From an uncultured Atopobiaceae bacterium (lineage in GTDB: Bacteria; Actinomycetota; Coriobacteriia; Coriobacteriales; Atopobiaceae): DNA of 32,489 nucleotides. The notes beneath the pieces are model-generated. The model was not told the DNA's origin. It searched no databases and worked only from the letters and a program-made list of their open reading frames with translations. Made by a program: the position numbers and the translations under genes. Below are positions 28,056 through 32,489 of this stretch, in pieces (position 1 is the stretch's first letter; each line of letters opens with the position of its first letter). The stretch lies in the NCBI GenBank assembly GCA_947631545.1, contig CANRLS010000011.1, positions 1-32,489 on the forward strand, given 5' to 3'.

Positions 28056-28089
28056 GCCCCGGGACGGGCCTTCGCGAAAGGGCGATCGG

Positions 28090-28674
28090 ATGGCCAGAGG
28101 CTCCAAGCTCCCGCTGCTCGTGGTGGACGGCTACAACGTCCTCCACGCCTCGGACGCCTACCTCGGGCTCGTGGACGAGGTGGAGCCCGGCGTGGGCCAG
28201 CTCTCGCTGGATCCCTTCGACAGGGCCCGCGAGCGGCTCCTCGCCGACGTGGCCTCCTTCGCGGAGGGGAGCTACGAGGCGGTGATCGTGTACGACGGCG
28301 CGTCCAATCGGAGCCGAGAGCCCCGAGAGCGCCTCTCGGGCGGCGTCAGGGTCGTCTTCTCACGGGCGGGGAACTCGGCCGATTCCGTGATCGAGGCGCT
28401 CGCCACCGAGGCCCGCGAGGCGGGCAGGGAGGTGCTCGTCGCCACCTCCGACGCCACCATCCGATCGACCACGTTCGGCCCGGGCGTCTCCTACCTTTCG
28501 AGCCGCTCGCTCGTGGGCGAGGTGGCGGCCATCGACGCCGAGCGCGAGCGCGACCGCGACCTCGCCCCCCACATGCGCATGGCGCTGGGAGACCGCCTGA
28601 GCCCGGAGAGCCTGGCCGCCCTCGATCGCTTCATCGAGCCGAACGGCGGACGGGCGAGCGGGAAGGGGCGCTAG
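28090..28674 (+). CDS. rae1: NYN-domain endoribonuclease, Rae1/YacP family
   Basis: A 194-residue PIN-like NYN (YacP) protein. In Bacillus, Rae1 cuts certain mRNAs on the ribosome. Acidic metal-binding residues of the fold are visible in LLVVDGYNVLHA (Asp13, Asn16), VIVYDGAS and ATSDATI. SRAGNSADSVIEAL is the conserved family segment before the central helix. ATG 28090 has AAAGGG upstream, 34 bases after rlmB. The place right after rlmB matches Bacillus yacO-yacP. The next Bacillus gene, sigH, is absent; a tRNA follows instead. Function is inferred from family and context. Confidence 0.88.
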   Translation: MARGSKLPLLVVDGYNVLHASDAYLGLVDEVEPGVGQLSLDPFDRARERLLADVASFAEGSYEAVIVYDGASNRSREPRERLSGGVRVVFSRAGNSADSVIEALATEAREAGREVLVATSDATIRSTTFGPGVSYLSSRSLVGEVAAIDAERERDRDLAPHMRMALGDRLSPESLAALDRFIEPNGGRASGKGR

Positions 28675-28690
28675 GGGAGGAGCCGTCGAT

Positions 28691-28720
28691 GCCGGATGCC
28701 GCTCGAGCGCGCGATCCGGC
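28691..28720 (+). terminator. Hairpin after rae1, possible terminator
   Basis: GCCGGAT (28691-28697) pairs with ATCCGGC (28714-28720), and an inner GCTCGAGC palindrome may extend the fold. No T-tract follows, so termination would not be by the classical route. It sits between the cysE-rae1 unit and tRNA-Thr. Confidence 0.4.
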
Positions 28721-28755
28721 CATGGGCGCAGCGCCCCGCTCCCCCGCATCGATGC

Positions 28756-28763
28756 GCTACCAT
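28756..28763 (+). promoter_or_regulatory. Candidate -10 element of tRNA-Thr(TGT)
   Basis: GCTACCAT fits the GCTANNNT pattern and ends nine bases before the mature tRNA 5' end, so the primary transcript would begin about three bases upstream of it. Confidence 0.5.
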
Positions 28764-28772
28764 TCGCTCCGC

Positions 28773-28847
28773 GCCGATGTGGCTCAACGGTAGAGCAACT
28801 GATTTGTAATCAGTGGGTTGCAGGTTCGATTCCTGTCATCGGCTCCA
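28773..28847 (+). tRNA. tRNA-Thr (anticodon TGT)
   Basis: Acceptor GCCGATG (28773-28779) pairs with CATCGGC (28837-28843), discriminator T, encoded CCA (28845-28847). The anticodon arm ACTGA-TTTGTAA-TCAGT gives TGT at 28805-28807, reading ACA. The T-arm CAGG-TTCGATT-CCTG is canonical. A strong terminator follows ten bases later. Confidence 0.96.
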
Positions 28848-28856
28848 GGGCCTCCG

Positions 28857-28887
28857 ACGGGTCGGGCGACGGCGCCCGACCCGTTTT
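28857..28887 (+). terminator. Strong terminator after tRNA-Thr(TGT)
   Basis: A perfect 12-bp stem, ACGGGTCGGGCG (28857-28868) with CGCCCGACCCGT (28873-28884), closes on a four-base ACGG loop and runs into TTTTGT. It separates this tRNA from the tRNA-tuf operon. Confidence 0.9.
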
Positions 28888-28931
28888 GTCGGTTCTGTGG
28901 AGTATGGATACGCCCGGCTGGGTGGTCTACG

Positions 28932-28960
28932 TTGACTTGGACTCGGCGGCACCGTATCAT
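28932..28960 (+). promoter_or_regulatory. Sigma70-type promoter of the tRNA-tuf operon
   Basis: TTGACT (28932-28937) and TATCAT (28955-28960) are spaced by exactly 17 bp. Initiation near 28967 leaves a leader of about 58 nt before tRNA-Tyr. It is the best -35 match in the window, in line with a highly expressed unit. Confidence 0.85.
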
Positions 28961-29025
28961 CGTCCGTTGCGCTGGCGGCGGGATTTCGCCCGGACGCTGG
29001 CGTGGAGCTTGAAAGACGGAAACAG

Positions 29026-29110
29026 GGGAGCGTGCCAGAGCGGCTAAATGGGACGGGCTGTAAACCCGTTGGCTTTGCCTACCTAGGTTCGAATCCTAGC
29101 GCTCCCACCA
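29026..29110 (+). tRNA. tRNA-Tyr (anticodon GTA)
   Basis: Acceptor GGGAGCG (29026-29032) pairs with CGCTCCC (29100-29106), discriminator A, encoded CCA (29108-29110). The anticodon arm ACGGG-CTGTAAA-CCCGT gives GTA at 29060-29062. A long variable arm (TTGGCTTTGCCTA region) is present, as expected for a bacterial class II tRNA-Tyr; total length is 85 nt. Confidence 0.96.
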
Positions 29111-29115
29111 TCCGT

Positions 29116-29191
29116 GCCCGTGTAGCTCAGTCGGTAGAGCACCTCGTTGGTAACGAGGAGGTCACCGGTTCAAGTCCGGTCGCGGGCTCCA
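29116..29191 (+). tRNA. tRNA-Thr (anticodon GGT)
   Basis: Acceptor GCCCGTG (29116-29122) pairs with CGCGGGC (29181-29187) with one G-U pair, discriminator T, encoded CCA. The anticodon arm CCTCG-TTGGTAA-CGAGG gives GGT at 29149-29151, reading ACC and ACT. It lies five bases after tRNA-Tyr, on the same transcript. Confidence 0.96.
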
Positions 29192-29207
29192 TCAAGCTTC
29201 AGACCAT

Positions 29208-29284
29208 GGCGGTGTAGCTCAGTTGGTCAGAGCACGCGGTTCATACCCGCGGCGTCACTGGTTCGAATCCAGTCACCGCTACCA
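29208..29284 (+). tRNA. tRNA-Met (anticodon CAT), elongator type
   Basis: Acceptor GGCGGTG (29208-29214) pairs with CACCGCT (29274-29280), with a terminal G-U pair, discriminator A, encoded CCA. The anticodon arm CGCGG-TTCATAC-CCGCG gives CAT at 29242-29244. The anticodon stem lacks the three G-C pairs of initiator tRNA, so an elongator is likely. A lysidine-modified tRNA-Ile(CAT) cannot be fully excluded from sequence. Confidence 0.9.
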
Positions 29285-29368
29285 GGCAACGAGCGGCACG
29301 GGCGAGAGCCCGTGCCGCGGACATAGCACCAGGGGTTCGAAGGGCCCCGCCAGAAGGAGGTTCGGCTA

Positions 29369-30559
29369 ATGGCCAAAGAGAAGTTCGAACGCACCAAGCC
29401 GCACGTGAACATCGGTACGATCGGTCACGTCGACCACGGTAAGACCACGCTCACGGCCGCCATCACCAAGGTCCTCTCCGAGACGCCCGGGTGCAAGGCC
29501 GACTACACCGCCTTCGAGGAGATCGACAAGGCCCCCGAGGAGCGCGAGCGCGGCATCACCATCCAGATCGCGCACGTGGAGTACGAGACCGAGAACCGTC
29601 ACTACGCTCACGTCGACTGCCCCGGTCACGCCGACTACATCAAGAACATGATCTCCGGTGCCGCCCAGATGGATGGCGCCATCCTCGTCATCGCCGCCAC
29701 CGACGGCCCGATGGCCCAGACCCGCGAGCACATCCTTCTCGCCCGTCAGGTGGGCGTGCCCTACATCATCGTCTACCTCAACAAGTGCGACATGGTCGAC
29801 GACGAGGAGCTCATCGACCTCGTCGAGATGGAGACCCGCGACCTCCTCTCCGAGTACGACTTCCCCGGCGACGACCTCCCCGTCATCCGCGGCTCCGCGC
29901 TCGGCGCCCTCGAGGGCAACGAGCTCTGGGTCGACTCCGTCCGCGCGCTCATGACCGAGGTCGACAACTACATCCCGACCCCCACGCGCGACAACGAGAA
30001 GCCCTTCCTGATGGCCGTCGAGGACGTCATGACCATCTCCGGCCGCGGCACCGTCGCCACCGGCCGCGTGGAGCGCGGGCAGCTCCGCCTCAACGACCCC
30101 GTCGAGATCGTGGGCCTCAAGCCCACCGAGACCTCCGTGGCCACGGGCATCGAGATGTTCCGCAAGACCATGGACTTCTGCGAGGCCGGCGACAACGTGG
30201 GCATCCTGCTCCGCGGCATCAAGCGCGAGGAGATCGAGCGCGGCCAGGTCATCTGCAAGCCCGGTTCGGTGACCCCGCACAAGAAGTTCACGGCCGAGGT
30301 CTACGTCCTCACCAAGGAGGAGGGCGGCCGCCACACGCCGTTCTTCAACGGCTATCGCCCGCAGTTCTACTTCCGCACCACCGACGTCACCGGCAACATC
30401 TCGCTCCCCGAGGACACCGAGATGGCCATGCCCGGCGACCACGTGACCATCACCGGCGAGCTCATCTACCCCATCGCCATGGAGCAGGGCCTGCGCTTCG
30501 CCATCCGCGAGGGCGGGCACACCGTGGGTGACGGCCGCGTCGCGACCATCATCGAGTAG
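29369..30559 (+). CDS. tuf: Elongation factor Tu
   Basis: Delivers aminoacyl-tRNA to the ribosome as the GTP complex. The 396-residue protein has the P-loop GHVDHGKT (19-26), the switch I segment [19 protein letters not shown] in switch II, and NKCD for guanine specificity; domains 2 and 3 follow. The Ile after GITIx is the form I know from actinobacteria (E. coli has GITINT). Residues associated with elfamycin binding ([27 protein letters not shown]) look wild type, so no resistance is suggested. A strong Shine-Dalgarno, AGAAGGAGG, precedes ATG 29369. It is co-transcribed behind three tRNAs, as E. coli tufB is behind four, and rpmG follows 17 bases later. Confidence 0.98.
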   Translation: MAKEKFERTKPHVNIGTIGHVDHGKTTLTAAITKVLSETPGCKADYTAFEEIDKAPEERERGITIQIAHVEYETENRHYAHVDCPGHADYIKNMISGAAQMDGAILVIAATDGPMAQTREHILLARQVGVPYIIVYLNKCDMVDDEELIDLVEMETRDLLSEYDFPGDDLPVIRGSALGALEGNELWVDSVRALMTEVDNYIPTPTRDNEKPFLMAVEDVMTISGRGTVATGRVERGQLRLNDPVEIVGLKPTETSVATGIEMFRKTMDFCEAGDNVGILLRGIKREEIERGQVICKPGSVTPHKKFTAEVYVLTKEEGGRHTPFFNGYRPQFYFRTTDVTGNISLPEDTEMAMPGDHVTITGELIYPIAMEQGLRFAIREGGHTVGDGRVATIIE

Positions 30560-30576
30560 AGGCGGGAAGGCAAACC

Positions 30577-30726
30577 ATGCGAACCCTGGTCACCCTTGCC
30601 TGCACGGAGTGCAAGCGTCGCAACTACACCACCACCAAGAACAAGGCGATCACGCCCGACCGCCTCGAGCTCAAGAAGTACTGCCGGTGGTGCCGCACGC
30701 ATACGCTCCACAGGGAGACCCGTTAG
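30577..30726 (+). CDS. rpmG: 50S ribosomal protein L33, zinc-binding form
   Basis: A 49-residue ribosomal protein, found by reading between tuf and tRNA-Trp. The translation has CTEC (Cys9, Cys12) and CRWC (Cys36, Cys39), the four-cysteine zinc ribbon of the C+ form of L33, and the family core [17 protein letters not shown] lies ahead of ATG 30577. Bacteria often have a second, cysteine-free copy induced on zinc starvation; whether this genome does is not visible. The place before tRNA-Trp and secE is typical of actinobacteria. Confidence 0.96.
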   Translation: MRTLVTLACTECKRRNYTTTKNKAITPDRLELKKYCRWCRTHTLHRETR

Positions 30727-30749
30727 CATAGGCAGCGCAAGGCACGCAC

Positions 30750-30826
30750 ACCCCAGTAGCTCCAATTGGTAGAGCGGCGGTCTCCAAAACCGTTTGTTGT
30801 GGGTTCGAGTCCTACCTGGGGTGCCA
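30750..30826 (+). tRNA. tRNA-Trp (anticodon CCA)
   Basis: Acceptor ACCCCAG (30750-30756) pairs with CTGGGGT (30816-30822), discriminator G as expected for Trp, encoded CCA (30824-30826). The anticodon arm GCGGT-CTCCAAA-ACCGT gives CCA at 30784-30786. It lies 23 bases after rpmG, with no promoter visible between, so it is probably cut from the tuf-rpmG transcript. Confidence 0.96.
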
Positions 30827-30835
30827 GCTAGTACC

Positions 30836-30873
30836 ACCGGTCTCCCTGAGTCAAACCAGGGAGACCGGTTTTC
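30836..30873 (+). terminator. Strong terminator between tRNA-Trp and secE
   Basis: A perfect 13-bp stem, ACCGGTCTCCCTG (30836-30848) with CAGGGAGACCGGT (30857-30869), around an eight-base loop, runs into TTTTC. The secE start codon is only 35 bases beyond the stem. Confidence 0.9.
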
Positions 30874-30904
30874 ATCAGCGAGGATCGCGAAAGGCATCGA
30901 GGCG

Positions 30905-31285
30905 ATGGCGAAGAGCAAAGGCGGACAAAGGGCGAGGCGCCAGGCCCGGCAGGCCAAGAGGGCCAGGGCCGAGCAGCAGCTCGCCAACGTGGCCGCGGCG
31001 CAAGGGAGCGCGGAGGGATCCAAGAAGACCGCCGTGCGGAAGCAGCCCAAGGCTCAAGCGCCCAAGGCGCAGACGTCCGATAAGCCCGGTGCCGGCAAGC
31101 GCTTGGGCAACTACCTCCGCGAGGTCAAGACGGAGCTCCGCCGCGTCGTGTGGCCGAGCCCGAGGGAGCTGCGCAACTACAGCATCGCCGTCATCTGCCT
31201 GCTCATCGTCTTCGGCATCGCGGTCTGGCTCGTGGACTCCGGCGTTGTGGCCGTCCTCATCGGATATTCGGGATTGAGGGGCTAG
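30905..31285 (+). CDS. secE: Preprotein translocase subunit SecE
   Basis: The essential small subunit of the SecYEG channel. The 126-residue product has a long basic, Lys/Arg/Ala/Gln-rich N-terminal tail (1-75), then the conserved amphipathic YLREVKTELRRVVWPSPREL, and one membrane helix near the C-terminus. An open frame extends upstream through tRNA-Trp, but ATG 30905 is chosen because translation cannot sensibly start inside the tRNA and the MAKSK beginning is typical. GAAAGG (30889-30894) may be the ribosome-binding site. nusG follows four bases after the stop, the usual pairing. Confidence 0.94.
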   Translation: MAKSKGGQRARRQARQAKRARAEQQLANVAAAQGSAEGSKKTAVRKQPKAQAPKAQTSDKPGAGKRLGNYLREVKTELRRVVWPSPRELRNYSIAVICLLIVFGIAVWLVDSGVVAVLIGYSGLRG

Positions 31286-31289
31286 TCCC

Positions 31290-31832
31290 ATGGCCAAGCG
31301 CTGGTACGTCATCCACACCTATTCGGGCTACGAGAACAAGGTCAAGGACGACCTCAAGCATCGCATCGCCAACTACGGCATCGAGGACCAGGTGGTGGAC
31401 ATCAAGATACCCACCGAGACGGTCACCGAGATCAAGGAGGGCGGCAAGCGCGAGGTCAAGGAGGCCAAGGTCTTCCCCGGCTATGTGCTCGTGCGCATGC
31501 AGGTGGACGACAACTCGTGGTCCGTGGTGCGCAACACGCCCGGTGTGACCGGCTTCGCCGGCATCAACGGCAAGCCCACGCCGCTCACCCGCGAGGAATA
31601 CAACAAGATCATGCGCCGGACCGAGCCCGCACATGCCGTCCAGCCGCGCCAGACCACCATCGACTTCGAGGTCGACGACCCCGTCCGCGTGGTCTCGGGG
31701 CCGCTCGAGGGCTTCGATGGGCTCATCTCCGAGGTCAACCCGGAGTCCGGCAAGCTCAAGGTCCTGCTCACCATCTTCGGGCGAGAGACGCCCGTCGAGC
31801 TGGGCGTGGAGCAGGTGACATCGCTCGTCTAG
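31290..31832 (+). CDS. nusG: Transcription termination/antitermination factor NusG
   Basis: Binds RNA polymerase near the clamp, affects pausing and Rho, and links transcription to the ribosome. The 180-residue protein has the NGN domain (KRWYVIHTYSGYENKVKDDL at the start, VFPGYVLVRM and NTPGVTGF later) and a C-terminal KOW domain (DDPVRVVSGPLEGFDGLISEV). It lacks the acidic N-terminal extension of many actinobacterial NusG proteins, so it is of plain length. It begins four bases after secE and is co-transcribed with it. Confidence 0.97.
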   Translation: MAKRWYVIHTYSGYENKVKDDLKHRIANYGIEDQVVDIKIPTETVTEIKEGGKREVKEAKVFPGYVLVRMQVDDNSWSVVRNTPGVTGFAGINGKPTPLTREEYNKIMRRTEPAHAVQPRQTTIDFEVDDPVRVVSGPLEGFDGLISEVNPESGKLKVLLTIFGRETPVELGVEQVTSLV

Positions 31833-31860
31833 GGTGCCACCGGCAGCAACGAGGAAATCA

Positions 31861-31892
31861 CCACCCGTCCGGTGAGGGACGCTTCTGGGTGG
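31861..31892 (+). promoter_or_regulatory. Bulged hairpin upstream of rplK
   Basis: CCACCC (31861-31866) pairs with GGGTGG (31887-31892) and GTCC (31867-31870) with GGAC (31877-31880), leaving a six-base bulge (31881-31886) on one side. It lies in the nusG-rplK gap. Ribosomal protein L1 regulates L11-operon mRNA in several bacteria through a bulged helix; this could be such a site, but I cannot match a defined L1 consensus. Confidence 0.4.
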
Positions 31893-31928
31893 CCGAGGGA
31901 ACGAAGAGACGTACAGGAGGGCTCAGAT

Positions 31929-32357
31929 ATGCCCAAAGAAGTAGTGGCCTTCATCAAGCTGCAGATTCCCGCAGGCCAGGCAAACCCCGCGCCTCCCGTG
32001 GGCCCGGCGCTCGGTGCCGCCCAAGTGAACATCATGCAGTTCTGCCAGGCCTTCAACGCAGCCACCAAGGATCAGGTCGGCGACATCATCCCCGTCGAGA
32101 TCTCGGTCTACGACGACCGCACCTTCGACTTCGTCACCAAGACGCCGCCTGCGGCCCAGCTCATCAAGAAGGAGCTCCACCTCGAGCATGGCTCAGGCGT
32201 GCCGCAGACCGACAAGGTGGGCCAGCTCACCCAGGAGCAGCTGACCAAGATCGCCGAGATCAAGATGCCCGACCTCAATGCCAACGACATCGAGGCGGCC
32301 AAGAAGATCGTGGCGGGGACGGCGCGCTCGATGGGCGTCACGATCGCCGAGAACTAA
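31929..32357 (+). CDS. rplK: 50S ribosomal protein L11
   Basis: A 142-residue protein of the ribosomal stalk base and GTPase centre. The N-terminal domain carries the proline-rich switch [17 protein letters not shown], where thiostrepton-type antibiotics act. The C-terminal RNA-binding domain includes [13 protein letters not shown] 31929 follows AGGAGG (31915-31920) at eight bases; the upstream extension of the frame is unsupported. Normally rplA follows. The 132 bases left in the window (32358-32489) show no gene start, only short inverted repeats such as CGTAC/GTACG (32470-32482). Confidence 0.97.
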   Translation: MPKEVVAFIKLQIPAGQANPAPPVGPALGAAQVNIMQFCQAFNAATKDQVGDIIPVEISVYDDRTFDFVTKTPPAAQLIKKELHLEHGSGVPQTDKVGQLTQEQLTKIAEIKMPDLNANDIEAAKKIVAGTARSMGVTIAEN

Positions 32358-32489
32358 GGACTGGGGAGACCGGCGGACGCGTCCTGAGCGCATCCGGAAC
32401 GTCTGTACCGTCTACGGAAGCAAGGGACGTTTCGGGGTGCCTTAGATTGGCGGGATATCGGAGGCGCGGCGTACTTGGTACGTGAGCCT

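Noticed and set aside
29369-30559. Elfamycin-resistant EF-Tu linked to a biosynthetic cluster
   Set aside because: Residues around the known resistance positions look wild type, and no cluster is present.
30794-30904. N-terminal extension of SecE through tRNA-Trp and the terminator
   Set aside because: The open frame crosses a tRNA and a terminator hairpin; ATG 30905 gives a normal SecE.
32358-32489. Start of rplA
   Set aside because: No start codon with a ribosome-binding site and L1-like reading frame was found before the window ends.

Overview
The window is GC-rich (roughly two-thirds G+C by eye) and almost fully coding. Gene content points to an actinobacterium, most likely class Coriobacteriia (Collinsella/Olsenella-like). 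EF-Tu has the actinobacterial GITI-x-IAHVEYET stretch, the tRNA-Met/rpmG/tRNA-Trp/secE/nusG order is actinobacterial, and secreted B-repeat proteins plus a MalK-type ATPase with a long basic insertion are common in that class as I recall it. The taxonomic call is inference. No insertion sequence, prophage, CRISPR array or rRNA was seen.

Layout. (1) 1-3809: the C-terminal 1,268 residues of a very large secreted repeat protein. (2) 3810-4502: a G-rich intergenic stretch, then a small gene for a Nif11-leader-type RiPP precursor with no modification enzyme beside it. (3) 4628-8393: housekeeping genes murI, rdgB, nagB (opposite strand), veg and ispE, with an elaborate RNA-like hairpin between murI and rdgB. 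(4) 8475-16084: an alpha-glucan locus. A cytoplasmic GH13 enzyme diverges from an operon of Tat-type lipoprotein binding protein, two permeases, MalQ and ATPase. (5) 16220-18211: tRNA-Pro(CGG), an MTA phosphorylase, tatA and greA. (6) 18327-28674: lysS-clpC-disA-ispD-ispF and cysE-cysS-rlmB-rae1, a block in the same relative order as in Bacillus subtilis but with several members missing. (7) 28773-32357: tRNA-Thr(TGT); then tRNA-Tyr, tRNA-Thr(GGT), tRNA-Met, tuf, rpmG, tRNA-Trp, secE, nusG and rplK, a translation/transcription block that continues past the window.

How the genes fit together. The glucan locus can bind and import malto-oligosaccharides, rearrange them with MalQ and cut them with GH13. 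ispE, ispD and ispF supply three consecutive steps of the MEP isoprenoid pathway. murI supplies D-glutamate for the wall. disA makes c-di-AMP and clpC handles protein quality control. The right-hand block makes tRNAs, EF-Tu, L33, SecE, NusG and L11.

The most unusual items are the orphan Nif11-type precursor (4203-4502), the 61-nt two-helix element filling the murI-rdgB gap (5517-5577), a 21-bp tandem duplication at the malQ/ATPase junction that carries the downstream ribosome-binding site, a perfect terminator directly ahead of secE, and a recurrent GCTANNNT element at six transcription-unit starts, one of which would give a leaderless cysE mRNA.
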